DNA of 64,000 bases, taken from the NCBI GenBank assembly GCA_016709575.1, contig JADJMM010000012.1, positions 62,001 to 126,000 on the forward strand, read 5' to 3'. The notes under the pieces are model-generated. The model did no database searches and was not told where the DNA came from. It saw only the letters and a program-made list of their open reading frames with translations. Of this stretch, positions 9,880-19,356 are shown one piece after another. Position numbers and translations under genes: made by a program. Every line of letters starts with the position of its first letter. The stretch's first letter is position 1. This stretch comes from Sphingobacteriaceae bacterium. GTDB taxonomy: Bacteria > Bacteroidota > Bacteroidia > B-17B0 > Aurantibacillaceae.

Positions 9880-10346
9880 ATGAGAAAGTCGAAAGCTAAA
9901 AAAAGAGTGTTGTTACCAGATCCAATCTTTAATGATGTATTGGTAACTCGTTTTTAAATAACTTAATGTATGATGGTAAAAAGAATACCGCTTCAAAAAT
10001 ATTTCATGAAGCTATTGGTATTGTTGCAACCCGTACAAATGAAGATGGTTTAGAAGTTTGGAAAAAAGCTTTAGCAAACGTTACTCCACAAGTGGAAGTA
10101 CGTTCACGCCGTGTAGGTGGTGCTACATTCCAAATCCCTTCTGAAATTCGTCCTGACCGTAAAGTGTCAATGGGAATTAAGTGGTTAATCCTTTATTCTC
10201 GTAAGCGTAACGAAAAATCAATGGCTCATAAATTAGCCGGAGAAATCGTTTCAGCTGCAAAAGAAGAAGGTGCTGCGTTCAAAAAGAAAGAAGATGTACA
10301 CAAAATGGCAGAAGCTAACAAAGCATTCTCTCACTTTAGATTTTAA
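9880..10346 (+). CDS. rpsG: 30S ribosomal protein uS7 (one indel)
   Basis: Starts at ATG 9880 (MRKSKAKKRVLLPDPIFND). As written it stops after VTRF. Restoring one base, most simply a G between 9954 and 9955, gives VTRFVNNLMYDGKKNTASK and a normal 155-residue uS7 ending at 10346. The rest is standard: EVRSRRVGGATFQIP and the helix-rich C-terminal half. uS7 nucleates the 30S head by binding the 3' major domain of 16S rRNA. The gene is essential and usually single-copy, so the break is almost certainly an error in the sequence. Confidence 0.95.
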
Positions 10347-10354
10347 TTAATAAC

Positions 10355-12467
10355 ATGAGCGACTTATTATATACAAGAAATATCGGGATTGCAGCCCACA
10401 TCGATGCAGGTAAAACTACTTGTACCGAGCGTATTCTTTACTACACAGGTGTAAATCACAAAATTGGTGAGGTTCACGATGGTGCTGCAACAATGGATTG
10501 GATGGTTCAGGAACAAGAGCGTGGTATCACAATTACCTCTGCAGCTACTACATGTTTCTGGAATTACCGTAACAATAAATACAAAGTAAACATTATCGAT
10601 ACTCCGGGTCACGTTGACTTTACAGTTGAGGTGAACCGTTCATTACGTATTCTTGATGGTTTAGTATTCTTATTTTCTGCAGTTGACGGTGTTGAGCCTC
10701 AATCAGAAACTAACTGGCGTTTAGCTGATAATTATAACGTAACCCGTATCGGTTTCGTTAATAAGATGGACCGTCAAGGTGCTGACTTCTTAAACGTAGT
10801 TAAACAAACAAGAGAAATTTTAGGCGGTAATGCTGTTCTATTACAGTTTCCAATTGGTGCTGAAGAAACTTTTATCGGTGTTGTTGATTTAATTAATAAC
10901 CGTGGTATGTTTGGAATGAAGCAGATAAAGGTATGACATTTACTGAAGTGCCTATTCCTGATGATATGAAGGATGATGTTACTGAGTGGAGAGAGAAATT
11001 ATTTGAATCAGTTGCTGAATTTGATGATAAAATCATGGAGAAGTTCTTTGACGCTCCTGAAACTATCACTGAACGCGAAGTTCTAGATGCTTTACGTAAA
11101 GCTTGTGTTGCGAATAAAATCGTTCCTATGGTTTGCGGATCTGCATTCAAAAACAAAGGAGTTCAAACTATGTTAGACTTGGTAATGGAATTAATGCCAT
11201 CACCATTAGATAAAAAAGAAACTATCGGTATCAACCCTGATACTGAAGAACAAGTTACCCGTCGTCCTGATCCAAAAGAACCATTTACAGCTTTAGCATT
11301 TAAAATCGCAACCGATCCTTTCGTAGGTCGTTTGTGTTTCTTCCGTGCTTATAGCGGACGTTTAGATGCAGGTTCTTATGTATTAAATACACGTAGCGGT
11401 AATAAAGAGCGTATTTCACGTATTTTCCAAATGCATGCTAACAAGCAAAACCGGTTGAGTTTATCGAAGCTGGTGATATTGGAGCTGCAGTAGGATTTAA
11501 AGATATTAAAACAGGAGATACACTTTGTGACGAGAAACATCCAATTGTTCTTGAAGCAATGAATTTCCCTGAGCCAGTTATCGGAATCGCTATTGAGCCT
11601 AAAACTCAAGCTGACTTAGATAAATTAGGCGTAGCATTAAATAAATTAGCTGAAGAAGATCCTACTTTCCGCGTTAAAACGGATGAAGATTCTGGTCAAA
11701 CTATCGTTTCCGGAATGGGCGAGCTTCACTTAGAAATTATCGTTGACCGTTTACGTCGCGAGTTTAAAGTAGAGGTTAACCAAGGTGCACCTCAGGTGTC
11801 TTATAAAGAGGCAGTTAAGGGTTCAGTAGATCATCGTGAAGTTTACAAAAAACAAACAGGTGGTCGCGGTAAATTCGCTGATATGAAAGTGACTTTAGGT
11901 CCGGTTGATGCTGATTATGACGTATCAAAAGGTGCTTTACAGTTCGTTAACGAGATTACAGGTGGTAACATTCCTCGTGAATTTATCCCTGCAGTTGAAA
12001 AAGGATTTAAAGCTTCATTAAACAATGGTGTTTTAGCAGGATATCCTTTAGTTGGATTAAAAGTTGTATTAACTGACGGTTCTTACCATGCGGTTGACTC
12101 GGACGCATTATCTTTTGAGATTTGTGCACGTAACGCATTCCGTGAGGCATTAGGAAAATGTGATCCTGTGTTATTAGAGCCAATCATGAAAATAGAAGTT
12201 ATCACTCCGGAACAAAACATGGGTGATGTTGTAGGTGACTTGAACCGTCGTCGCGGACAAATTGAAGGTATGGATAGCAAAGGAACTGCACAAGTTATCA
12301 AAGCTAAAGTACCTCTATCTGAGATGTTTGGATATGTTACTCAATTAAGAACTTTAACGTCAGGCCGTGCATCATCTACTATGGAATTCTCTCATTATAA
12401 CGAGACTCCGGCAGGTATCGCAGCTGATGTAATTTCAAAAGCAAAAGGTAAAGCAGAAAAAGTTTAA
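10355..12467 (+). CDS. fusA: Elongation factor G (two indels)
   Basis: EF-G drives GTP-dependent translocation on the ribosome. GTPase motifs are all present: AHIDAGKTT (G1), RGITITSAAT (G2), DTPGH (G3) and NKMD (G4). Two single-base deletions split it: a G missing after 10909 (restoring it gives RGMVWNEADKGMTFTEV) and a C missing at 11451 (giving HANKQNPVEFIEAGD). With both restored the protein is 704 residues, as expected. Domain IV/V motifs (GGNIPREFIPAVEKG, VVGDLNRRRGQIEGM) lie in the intact 3' part. rpsJ follows after 24 bases with no tuf gene, as is usual for Bacteroidota. Confidence 0.96.
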
Positions 12468-12491
12468 TTAATAAAGGTTTTTAGATATACA

Positions 12492-12797
12492 ATGAGCCAA
12501 AGAATAAGAATAAAACTAAAATCGTACGATTTCAACTTAGTTGACAAATCGGCTGAGAAAATCGTGAAAACTGTAAAAGCTACAGGTGCTGTTGTTAATG
12601 GTCCAATTCCATTACCTACTCACAAACGTATTTTCACTGTGTTAAATGCACCACACGTTAACAAAAAAGCGCGTGATCAGTTCCAATTATGCTCTTACAA
12701 GCGTTTGTTAGACATCTACAGTTCATCATCAAAAACTGTTGACGCGTTAATGAAACTTGAATTGCCTAGCGGTGTTGAGGTTGAAATTAAAGTTTAA
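12492..12797 (+). CDS. rpsJ: 30S ribosomal protein uS10
   Basis: 101 residues, typical length. Begins MSQRIRIKLKSYDFNLVDKS, with IPLPTHKRIFTVLNAPHVNKKARDQF in the middle covering the rRNA-binding loop. uS10 is part of the 30S head and in other bacteria also acts with NusB in antitermination. It sits directly after fusA, joining the str and S10 clusters. Confidence 0.97.
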   Translation: MSQRIRIKLKSYDFNLVDKSAEKIVKTVKATGAVVNGPIPLPTHKRIFTVLNAPHVNKKARDQFQLCSYKRLLDIYSSSSKTVDALMKLELPSGVEVEIKV

Positions 12798-12863
12798 AAG
12801 AGTTGAGCGAATTAGTTTATAACTAGATAATTAAGTAAATAAAAACAATAAATAAAAAGTAAA

Positions 12864-13487
12864 ATGTCAGGATTAATTGGTAAAAAAATAGGAATGACCA
12901 GCTTCTTCGATGCCAATGGCAAGTATGTGCCATGCACAGTTATTGAGGCGGGTCCTTGTGTTGTTACGCAAGTAAAAACCAATGAAAAAGACGGTTACAC
13001 AGCATTACAATTGTCGTTCGATGAGAAGAAAGAAAAAAACACATCGGCTGCAATGAAAAAACACTTTGAATTGGCTAAAACCACTCCAAAGCGTAAAGTT
13101 GTTGAGTTCCGCCATTTTGAAGTTGAGAAAAATTTAGGAGATGTAATTACAGCAGACCTTTTCGTTGAAGGCGATTTCGTTGATGTAATTGGTACTTCAA
13201 AAGGTAAAGGTTTCCAAGGGGTTGTAAAACGTCACGGATTCAGTGGAGTAGGTCACGCTAATAAATCTCACGGTCAGCACGATCGTGAACGTGCTCCTGG
13301 TTCATTAGGCGCATCTTCAGATCCATCACGCGTATTAAAAGGTGTTCGTATGGGTGGAAGAATGGGTGGTAACCGTAAAAAAGTTCAGAACTTACAAATA
13401 GTAAAAGTAATGGCCGATAAGAATGTAATCTTAGTAAAAGGTTCTATTCCGGGTGCCAAAGGGTCTTACGTTTTAATCGAGAAGTAA
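12864..13487 (+). CDS. rplC: 50S ribosomal protein uL3
   Basis: 207 residues. MSGLIGKKIGMTSFFD is the usual N-terminus, and the long central extension reaching toward the peptidyl transferase centre is recognisable as GFSGVGHANKSHGQHDRERAPGS and GRMGGNRKKVQN (written here as separate motifs). The 66-base gap after rpsJ is A-rich with no clear Shine-Dalgarno. The stop is 2 bases before rplD. Confidence 0.97.
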   Translation: MSGLIGKKIGMTSFFDANGKYVPCTVIEAGPCVVTQVKTNEKDGYTALQLSFDEKKEKNTSAAMKKHFELAKTTPKRKVVEFRHFEVEKNLGDVITADLFVEGDFVDVIGTSKGKGFQGVVKRHGFSGVGHANKSHGQHDRERAPGSLGASSDPSRVLKGVRMGGRMGGNRKKVQNLQIVKVMADKNVILVKGSIPGAKGSYVLIEK

Positions 13488-13489
13488 TC

Positions 13490-14119
13490 ATGCAAGTAGA
13501 AGTATTAAACATAAGTGGTAAAAAAACAGCTAAGAAAGTTGACTTAGCAGACGCTGTATTTGCAGCGGAGCCAAACGACCACAGTATATATCTTGACATT
13601 AAAAGCTATTTAGCTAACCAGCGTCAAGGTACTCACAAGTCGAAAGAACGTGCTGAAATTGCGCGTACAACTAAGAAATTAAAAAACCAAAAAGGTACTG
13701 GTGGAGCTCGTGCGGGTTCAATGAAATCACCTGTATTTATTGGTGGCGGCCGTGCATTCGGTCCGCGCCCACGCGATTACTCTTTTAAATTAAATAAAAA
13801 GGTAAAAGCTTTAGCGCGTATCTCTGCCTTATCATACAAACCAAAAGAAAATGCTATCACTGTGTTAGAAGATTTTTCATTCGACGCTCCAAAAACAAAG
13901 AGCTACACTGATTTAATGAAAAACTTAAACATGGATGGTAAAAAAACATTGTTAGTATTAGGTAACGCTAACAGTAACGTGTATTTATCATCTCGCAACA
14001 TTCAAAAAGCGAAAGTGGTGAACGCATCAGATTTAAATACTTATGATATTTTAAATGCAGACAATTTAATTTTATCAGAGAGCTCAGTTAAAGTAATTGA
14101 AACAATTTTAAATAAGTAA
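13490..14119 (+). CDS. rplD: 50S ribosomal protein uL4
   Basis: 209 residues. The exit-tunnel loop is visible as KKLKNQKGTGGARAGS and GGGRAFGPRPRDYSFK. uL4 lines the peptide exit tunnel; in gamma-proteobacteria it also represses the S10 operon, but nothing in the leader here shows that. Starts 2 bases after the rplC stop and ends 1 base before rplW. Confidence 0.96.
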   Translation: MQVEVLNISGKKTAKKVDLADAVFAAEPNDHSIYLDIKSYLANQRQGTHKSKERAEIARTTKKLKNQKGTGGARAGSMKSPVFIGGGRAFGPRPRDYSFKLNKKVKALARISALSYKPKENAITVLEDFSFDAPKTKSYTDLMKNLNMDGKKTLLVLGNANSNVYLSSRNIQKAKVVNASDLNTYDILNADNLILSESSVKVIETILNK

Positions 14120-14120
14120 A

Positions 14121-14411
14121 ATGGGAATTTTAATTAAACCTATAATTACCGAAAAGATTACATCTCAATCTGAGAAGTTTAATCGCTATGGTTTTGTAGT
14201 AAGTAAGGAAGCCAATAAGTTGGAAATTAAATCGGCAATCGAAAAGATGTACGGTGTGAAAGTTGACTCTGTTAACACACAACAATACATTGGTAAAGTA
14301 AAAAGCCGTAATACAACTCGTGGTGTGGCTATTGGCCGCGTTAATCGCAGCAAAAAAGCTATTGTAACATTGAAAAAAGGTGAAGTAATAGATTTTTACG
14401 CAAGTATTTAA
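14121..14411 (+). CDS. rplW: 50S ribosomal protein uL23
   Basis: 96 residues beginning MGILIKPIITEKITSQSEKF, the standard uL23 opening. KSAIEKMYGVKVDSVNTQ covers the conserved core. Located at the tunnel exit, where it docks signal recognition particle and trigger factor. Tightly packed between rplD and rplB. Confidence 0.96.
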   Translation: MGILIKPIITEKITSQSEKFNRYGFVVSKEANKLEIKSAIEKMYGVKVDSVNTQQYIGKVKSRNTTRGVAIGRVNRSKKAIVTLKKGEVIDFYASI

Positions 14412-14430
14412 TTAGTAAAAAAGATTAGAA

Positions 14431-15261
14431 ATGGGATTAAAAAAGTATAGACCGTTAACGCCAAGTTTGAGATATAAATTATCTTCAGACAATAAGGATA
14501 TTACAGTTGACAACCAACCGGAAAAAAGTTTAGTTACTTCAACTAACAAACGTTCTGGTGGTCGTAACAACTCAGGTAAAATGACTATGCGCTACATTGG
14601 TGGCGGTCATAAAAAACAATATCGTATTATCGATTTCAAACGCGATAAAGACGGAATTGAAGGAACAGTAAAAACTATCGAATACGATCCAAATCGTACT
14701 GCACGTATCGCTCTAATCGTTTACAAAGACGGTGAGAAACGTTACATCGTAGCACCACAAGGATTAGAAGTTGGTAAAAAAATAATGTCAGGTACTAAAG
14801 CAACACCGGAAGTTGGTAACACTTTATTCTTATCTGATGTTCCATTAGGTACAATCATTCACAATGTTGAATTACGTCCCGGACAAGGTGCAGCTTTAGC
14901 TCGTAGCGCAGGTTCTTATGCTCAGTTAACTGCTCGTGAAGGTAAGTATGCAGTATTACGCATGCCTTCAGGTGAGGTTCGTATGATTTTAATTACTTGT
15001 AAAGCTACAGTTGGTGCAGTATCAAATCCTGACCACAACTTAGAAGTACACGGTAAAGCAGGTCGTAAACGTTGGTTAGGTGTACGTCCACGTACAAGGC
15101 CAGTTGCAATGAACCCGGTAGATCACCCTATGGGTGGTGGTGAAGGTCGTGCTTCAGGTGGTCACCCACGTTCTCGTAAAGGTTTACCTGCAAAAGGATT
15201 TAAAACCCGTTACAAAGCAAAAGCAAGTAACAAACACATTATCGAAAGAAGAAAAAAATAA
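14431..15261 (+). CDS. rplB: 50S ribosomal protein uL2
   Basis: 276 residues, full length. The region near the peptidyl transferase centre reads NPVDHPMGGGEGR; the Met after DHP replaces the His of the E. coli form and, as far as I recall, is typical of Bacteroidota. The C-terminus is the usual basic tail. A 61-base gap to rpsS holds an imperfect hairpin (GGCGAG/CTCG, about 15281-15297). Confidence 0.97.
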   Translation: MGLKKYRPLTPSLRYKLSSDNKDITVDNQPEKSLVTSTNKRSGGRNNSGKMTMRYIGGGHKKQYRIIDFKRDKDGIEGTVKTIEYDPNRTARIALIVYKDGEKRYIVAPQGLEVGKKIMSGTKATPEVGNTLFLSDVPLGTIIHNVELRPGQGAALARSAGSYAQLTAREGKYAVLRMPSGEVRMILITCKATVGAVSNPDHNLEVHGKAGRKRWLGVRPRTRPVAMNPVDHPMGGGEGRASGGHPRSRKGLPAKGFKTRYKAKASNKHIIERRKK

Positions 15262-15322
15262 TAATATAAACGTTTAATGGTGGCGAGTTAGCCTCGACAT
15301 TCAAAACTAAAAAAGAAAAGAA

Positions 15323-15619
15323 ATGGCAAGATCACTGAAAAAAGGACCCTTTATCGACCACAACTTGTGGGATAAAGTAGAAAAAATGAACGCCGGAAGT
15401 AAAAAATCGGTTATTAAAACTTGGGCACGTCGTTGTACTATTCCACCGGAATTCGTTGGACATACTTTTGCAGTACACAATGGTGCTAAGTTTATCCCGG
15501 TTTATGTAACTGAAAACATGGTTGGACATAAATTAGGTGAATTTGCTTTAACACGTGTGTTTAAAGGTCACGCGGGTCACAACAAAGGAGCTGCAGCAAC
15601 ACCGGCTAAAAAATCATAA
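15323..15619 (+). CDS. rpsS: 30S ribosomal protein uS19
   Basis: 98 residues beginning MARSLKKGPFIDHNLWDKVE. VYVTENMVGHKLGEFALTR is the conserved region contacting uS13 and 16S rRNA in the head. Normal length with a short basic tail. Confidence 0.97.
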   Translation: MARSLKKGPFIDHNLWDKVEKMNAGSKKSVIKTWARRCTIPPEFVGHTFAVHNGAKFIPVYVTENMVGHKLGEFALTRVFKGHAGHNKGAAATPAKKS

Positions 15620-15648
15620 GAATTATATAAGTATTAAGATATATTACA

Positions 15649-16053
15649 ATGGGTAAAAGAAAAAGATTAGTAGCAGACGCTCGCAAGGAAGCAAATAAGA
15701 CAACTTATTTCGCCAAGTTGAACGATTGTCCTACATCTCCTCGTAAAATGAACCAAGTTGCAGACTTAGTTCGCGGCATGGATGTTTATAAAGCATTAAG
15801 CGTATTAAAATTTAATACTCGTGAAGCTTCAGGACGTTTAGAGAAATTATTGAAATCAGCTATCGCTAACTACGAAGCAAAAACAGGTGCTCGTCCTGAT
15901 GACGATACTTTATTTGTAAAAACAATTGTGGTTGACAGTGCTTTTCAATTAAAGCGTTTACGTACTGCGCCTCAAGGCCGTGGTTACAGAATCAGTAAGC
16001 GTTCAAATCACGTTACTTTAATATTAGACACAAAAAAATTAGATAAAAAATAA
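15649..16053 (+). CDS. rplV: 50S ribosomal protein uL22
   Basis: 134 residues. SPRKMNQVADLVRGMDV and the beta-hairpin region TAPQGRGYRISKRSNHVTLI, which reaches into the exit tunnel, are clear. The extra N-terminal ~20 residues are the usual Bacteroidota extension. One base separates its stop from the rpsC start. Confidence 0.96.
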   Translation: MGKRKRLVADARKEANKTTYFAKLNDCPTSPRKMNQVADLVRGMDVYKALSVLKFNTREASGRLEKLLKSAIANYEAKTGARPDDDTLFVKTIVVDSAFQLKRLRTAPQGRGYRISKRSNHVTLILDTKKLDKK

Positions 16054-16054
16054 G

Positions 16055-16783
16055 ATGGGACAAAAAGTTAATCCAATAGGTTTTCGTTTAGGAATCGTTA
16101 AAGGCTGGGACTCTAACTGGTACGGTGGAAGAGACTATTCTGAGAAATTGGTTGAAGATGATAAAATCAGAACCTATTTAAAAGCGCGTTTAGCAAAAGG
16201 AAGTATTTCTAAAATTGTTATTGAGCGTACTTTAAAATTAGTTACAGTAACTATCAATACAGCTCGTCCGGGTATCATTATCGGAAAAGGCGGTAAAGAA
16301 GTTGATAAATTGAAAGAAGAGTTAAAGAAATTAACTAAGAAAGAAGTTCAAATCAACATATTCGAAATTAAACGTCCGGAAACTGATGCACGTATTGTTG
16401 CTGACAGTATTGCCCGTCAAATTGAAGGTCGTATTTCATTCCGTCGTGCAGCTAAAATGAGTATGGCTTCAACCATGCGCATGGGTGCAGAAGGAATTAA
16501 GATAAAAGTATCAGGTCGTTTAGGTGGTGCTGAAATGGCACGTACTGAAGGCTACAAAGAGGGGCGTACACCGTTACATACGCTTCGCGCTGATATTGAT
16601 TACGCAGTAGCAGAAGCTCACACATCTTATGGCCGTATTGGTGTTAAGGTTTGGATTTGCAAAGGCGAAATTTTTGGTAAACGTGATTTATCACCAAACA
16701 TTGGCTTAGCAAAAGAAAAGAAGGGTCCTGCAACACCAAAATTTGGTGGCGGTAAGAAAAAAGGTAAAAGAGAAGATAAATAA
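16055..16783 (+). CDS. rpsC: 30S ribosomal protein uS3
   Basis: 242 residues. MGQKVNPIGFRLGIVKGWDS is the standard start, the KH domain carries RPGIIIGKGGKEVDKL, and the C-terminal domain has YGRIGVKVWICKGE. The tail is Lys/Gly-rich. uS3 sits at the mRNA entry site. Confidence 0.97.
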   Translation: MGQKVNPIGFRLGIVKGWDSNWYGGRDYSEKLVEDDKIRTYLKARLAKGSISKIVIERTLKLVTVTINTARPGIIIGKGGKEVDKLKEELKKLTKKEVQINIFEIKRPETDARIVADSIARQIEGRISFRRAAKMSMASTMRMGAEGIKIKVSGRLGGAEMARTEGYKEGRTPLHTLRADIDYAVAEAHTSYGRIGVKVWICKGEIFGKRDLSPNIGLAKEKKGPATPKFGGGKKKGKREDK

Positions 16784-16815
16784 TTGAGGTTTTAAAGAAT
16801 TAAAGATTTTATAAG

Positions 16816-17245
16816 ATGTTACAACCGAAAAGAACGAAGTTCAGGAAATCGCAAAAAATGAAAATGAAAGGCAACGCCAAACGTGGCGATCAATTAGCCT
16901 TTGGTTTATTTGGTATTAAAGCACAAGAAGGTACTTGGGTTACAGCCCGTCAAATTGAAGCGGCCCGTATTGCCATCACTCGTTTCATGAAACGTGAAGG
17001 TCAAGTTTGGATCCGCGTATTCCCCTGATAAACCAATTACTCGTAAACCGGCTGAGGTTCGTATGGGTAAAGGTAAAGGTGCTCCTGAATATTGGGTAGC
17101 TCCTGTAAAACCAGGACGTATTATTTTTGAAGCAGAAGGTGTTTCTATCGAAGTAGCAAAAGAAGCATTACGTCTTGCAGCACAAAAATTACCAATTGTT
17201 ACAAAATTTGTAGTTAGAAAAGATTACAGAGCTAACGAAGCTTAA
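16816..17245 (+). CDS. rplP: 50S ribosomal protein uL16 (one indel)
   Basis: Starts MLQPKRTKFRKSQKMKMKGN. The frame is broken in a C run at 17022-17025, where one extra C creates a stop just after VWIRVFP; removing it gives VWIRVFPDKPITRKPAEVRMGKGKG and a normal 142-residue protein. uL16 organises the A site and is essential. RMGKGKGAPEYWVA follows. Confidence 0.95.
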
Positions 17246-17256
17246 TAAATTTTAAA

Positions 17257-17460
17257 ATGAAAAATAAAGACATCATAGCATTATCAGATCAGGAATTGAT
17301 CGATAAAGTAAAAGAAGAAAAAGCAGCTTTAGGTAAGTTAAAGTTGAATCATAATGTTTCTCCAATCGAGAATCCAATTAAGATTCGCGACAACCGCAAA
17401 GTGGTTGCCCGTTTACAAACTGAAGCTACAAAACGTAAAAACGCAAAAGCAGCAAAATAA
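17257..17460 (+). CDS. rpmC: 50S ribosomal protein uL29
   Basis: 67 residues, two-helix protein: MKNKDIIALSDQELIDKVKE, then LGKLKLNHNVSPIENPIKIR and a basic end. It lies at the tunnel exit next to uL23. Located between rplP and rpsQ as expected. Confidence 0.95.
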   Translation: MKNKDIIALSDQELIDKVKEEKAALGKLKLNHNVSPIENPIKIRDNRKVVARLQTEATKRKNAKAAK

Positions 17461-17476
17461 TTAAGATACCATTACA

Positions 17477-17734
17477 ATGGAAGAAAGAAATTTAAGAAAA
17501 GAAAAAACAGGTGTAGTAACCAGCAACAAAATGAATAAATCAATTGTTGTAGCGGTTATGCGTAAAGTAAAACACCCGAAATACGGTAAGTTCGTAAACA
17601 AAACTTCGAAATTCGTTGCACACGACGAAAAAAACGAATGTAATATTGGCGACACCGTTACTATTATGGAAACACGTCCGTTAAGCAAAACAAAAAACTG
17701 GCGTTTAGTTTCAATTTTAGAAAGAGTTAAATAA
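17477..17734 (+). CDS. rpsQ: 30S ribosomal protein uS17
   Basis: 85 residues: MEERNLRKEKTGVVTSNKMN at the start, then the OB-fold with HPKYGKFVNKTSKF and GDTVTIMETRPLSKTK. Binds the 5' domain of 16S rRNA. Normal size and position. Confidence 0.96.
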   Translation: MEERNLRKEKTGVVTSNKMNKSIVVAVMRKVKHPKYGKFVNKTSKFVAHDEKNECNIGDTVTIMETRPLSKTKNWRLVSILERVK

Positions 17735-17762
17735 TTTTTGGATCTGTTAATAAGAAAATAAA

Positions 17763-18131
17763 ATGATACAAAACGAATCAAGATTAACTGTAGCTGATAA
17801 TAGCGGTGCCAAAGAAGTGTTGGTAATTCGCGTATTAGGTGGTACACGCAAACGTTACGCTTCAATTGGCGATAAAGTTGTAGTTACAGTTAAACACGCA
17901 ATGCCATCAGGCAACGTAAAAAAAGGAACAGTAAGTAAAACTGTAATTGTTAGAACCCGTAAAGAAATCCGTCGTAATGATGGTTCTTATATCCGTTTTG
18001 ATGATAATGCAGTAGTGTTATTAAGCGGCACTGACGAAATTCGTGGTACACGTATTTTCGGACCGGTTGCTCGTGAATTACGCGATAAACAATTTATGAA
18101 AATTATTTCATTAGCACCAGAAGTGCTGTAA
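17763..18131 (+). CDS. rplN: 50S ribosomal protein uL14
   Basis: 122 residues, exactly the usual length. MIQNESRLTVADNSGAKEVL and RGTRIFGPVARELRDK are the two ends of the conserved core. uL14 contacts 16S rRNA across the subunit interface and is the target of the silencing factor RsfS. Confidence 0.97.
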   Translation: MIQNESRLTVADNSGAKEVLVIRVLGGTRKRYASIGDKVVVTVKHAMPSGNVKKGTVSKTVIVRTRKEIRRNDGSYIRFDDNAVVLLSGTDEIRGTRIFGPVARELRDKQFMKIISLAPEVL

Positions 18132-18144
18132 TAAAAACGATATC

Positions 18145-18461
18145 ATGTCAAAGTTAAAATTAAAAAAAGGCGATACAGTAAGAGTGATTTCCGGCGAGTC
18201 GAGAGGACAAGAAGGAAAAATCATTTCTATTGATACAAAAAATCTCGTGTATTGGTTGAAGGTGTTAATATGATTAGCAAACACACAAAACCAAATGCAA
18301 CAAGCACTAACGGCGGTATTACTAAACAAGAAGGTTCAGTACACATTTCACACGTGATCTTTGTTGAAGGTGGAAAAACAGTTCGTATTGGTCGTACAAT
18401 TGATGAAAAAACTAAAAACACAGTACGTATCTCTAAAAAAACTAAGGAGGTAATTAAATAA
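18145..18461 (+). CDS. rplX: 50S ribosomal protein uL24 (one indel)
   Basis: Starts at ATG 18145 (MSKLKLKKGDTVRVISGESR). An A run at about 18236-18242 is one base short; adding an A turns DTKNLVYWLK into DTKKSRVLVEGVNMISKH and the gene then reads through to the TAA at 18459-18461, 105 residues. KOW-domain protein that starts 50S assembly. The last A of the stop is the first base of the rplE start codon. Confidence 0.94.
18444..18451 (+). promoter_or_regulatory. Strong Shine-Dalgarno for rplE inside the rplX coding end
   Basis: AAGGAGGT is a full match to the classical anti-SD complement and lies 9 bases before the rplE ATG (18461), within the last codons of rplX. Together with the TAATG stop/start overlap this suggests coupling or re-initiation. 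It is unusual in a phylum where the site is seldom used. Confidence 0.6.
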
Positions 18462-19018
18462 TGGCAACAAAAACGTATCAACCGAGGTTAAAAACCAAAT
18501 ACAGCTCTGAGATTGCAAAAAATCTTATGACAAGCTTTAATTACTCAACTGTAATGCAAGTTCCAAAATTGGAAAAAATTTGTATCAATCAGGGTGTAGG
18601 CGATGCTGTATCCGATAAAAAAATGATTGAATCTGCAGTGAAAGAAATGACTACTATCACAGGTCAAAAAGCTGTCCCTACTTATTCATCAAAAGATATT
18701 TCAAACTTTAAATTACGTAAAGGCGTAGCAATTGGCGTTCGTGTAACATTACGCGGCGACAAAATGTACGAATTCCTTGATCGTTTGGTAGCTTCAGCTT
18801 TACCACGTATCCGTGATTTTAAAGGTATTAATGGTAAAGGTTTTGATGGCCATGGTAACTACACTTTAGGTATTACTGAGCAAATCATTTTCCCTGAAAT
18901 CGATATCGATAAAGTAAGCAAGATTAATGGTATGGATATTACGTTTGTAACATCTGCACCAACTGATAAAGAAGCACAAGCATTATTAACTGAATTTGGA
19001 TTACCGTTTAAAAAATAA
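18461..19018 (+). CDS. rplE: 50S ribosomal protein uL5
   Basis: 185 residues. MATKTYQPRLKTKYSSEIAK, then PKLEKICINQGVGDAV and LRKGVAIGVRVTLRG in the 5S rRNA-binding part, and GITEQIIFPEID near the end. Contacts 5S rRNA and the P-site tRNA. Start fixed by the overlap with rplX and the Shine-Dalgarno. Confidence 0.97.
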   Translation: MATKTYQPRLKTKYSSEIAKNLMTSFNYSTVMQVPKLEKICINQGVGDAVSDKKMIESAVKEMTTITGQKAVPTYSSKDISNFKLRKGVAIGVRVTLRGDKMYEFLDRLVASALPRIRDFKGINGKGFDGHGNYTLGITEQIIFPEIDIDKVSKINGMDITFVTSAPTDKEAQALLTEFGLPFKK

Positions 19019-19021
19019 GAA

Positions 19022-19291
19022 ATGGCAAAAGAATCAATGAAGGCCCGTGAGGTCAAACGTAAAAGATTAGCAGATAAGTACGCTGCAAAACGTGAAGAAC
19101 TAAAAAAAGCAAATGACCAATTAGGTTTGCAAAAGTTACCACGCAACTCGTCTCCGGTAAGGGGTCGTAACCGTTGTAAGTTAACTGGCCGTCCTCGTGG
19201 TTACATGCGTCAGTTCGGTGTTAGTCGTGTTACTTTCCGCGAAATGGTGTTGTTTGGTTTAATCCCGGGCTTAACTAAATCTAGCTGGTAG
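19022..19291 (+). CDS. rpsN: 30S ribosomal protein uS14, long zinc-free form
   Basis: 89 residues ending FREMVLFGLIPGLTKSSW. It is the long form and lacks the CxxC...CxxC zinc ribbon of the short form (only one Cys, in RCKLTGRPRGYMRQF). Starts 3 bases after the rplE stop. Confidence 0.96.
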   Translation: MAKESMKAREVKRKRLADKYAAKREELKKANDQLGLQKLPRNSSPVRGRNRCKLTGRPRGYMRQFGVSRVTFREMVLFGLIPGLTKSSW

Positions 19292-19320
19292 TAAATAAAA
19301 AAGAGTATTAATGTATAATT

Positions 19321-19336
19321 ATCCTGCAAGCGGGAT
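19321..19336. repeat. Short intergenic palindrome between rpsN and rpsH
   Basis: ATCCTGCAAGCGGGAT has 7-base arms (ATCCTGC / GCGGGAT) that pair with one G-T wobble. It sits in a 65-base gap in the operon. It may be a degenerate copy of a dispersed palindrome or a small RNA hairpin; there is no T run, so it is not a terminator. Confidence 0.5.
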
Positions 19337-19356
19337 AAGATATAAAAAATAAAAAA

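Noticed and set aside
10880..11500. Programmed frameshifting in fusA
   Set aside because: No slippery sequence or downstream structure, and the same kind of break is seen in about 20 unrelated genes.
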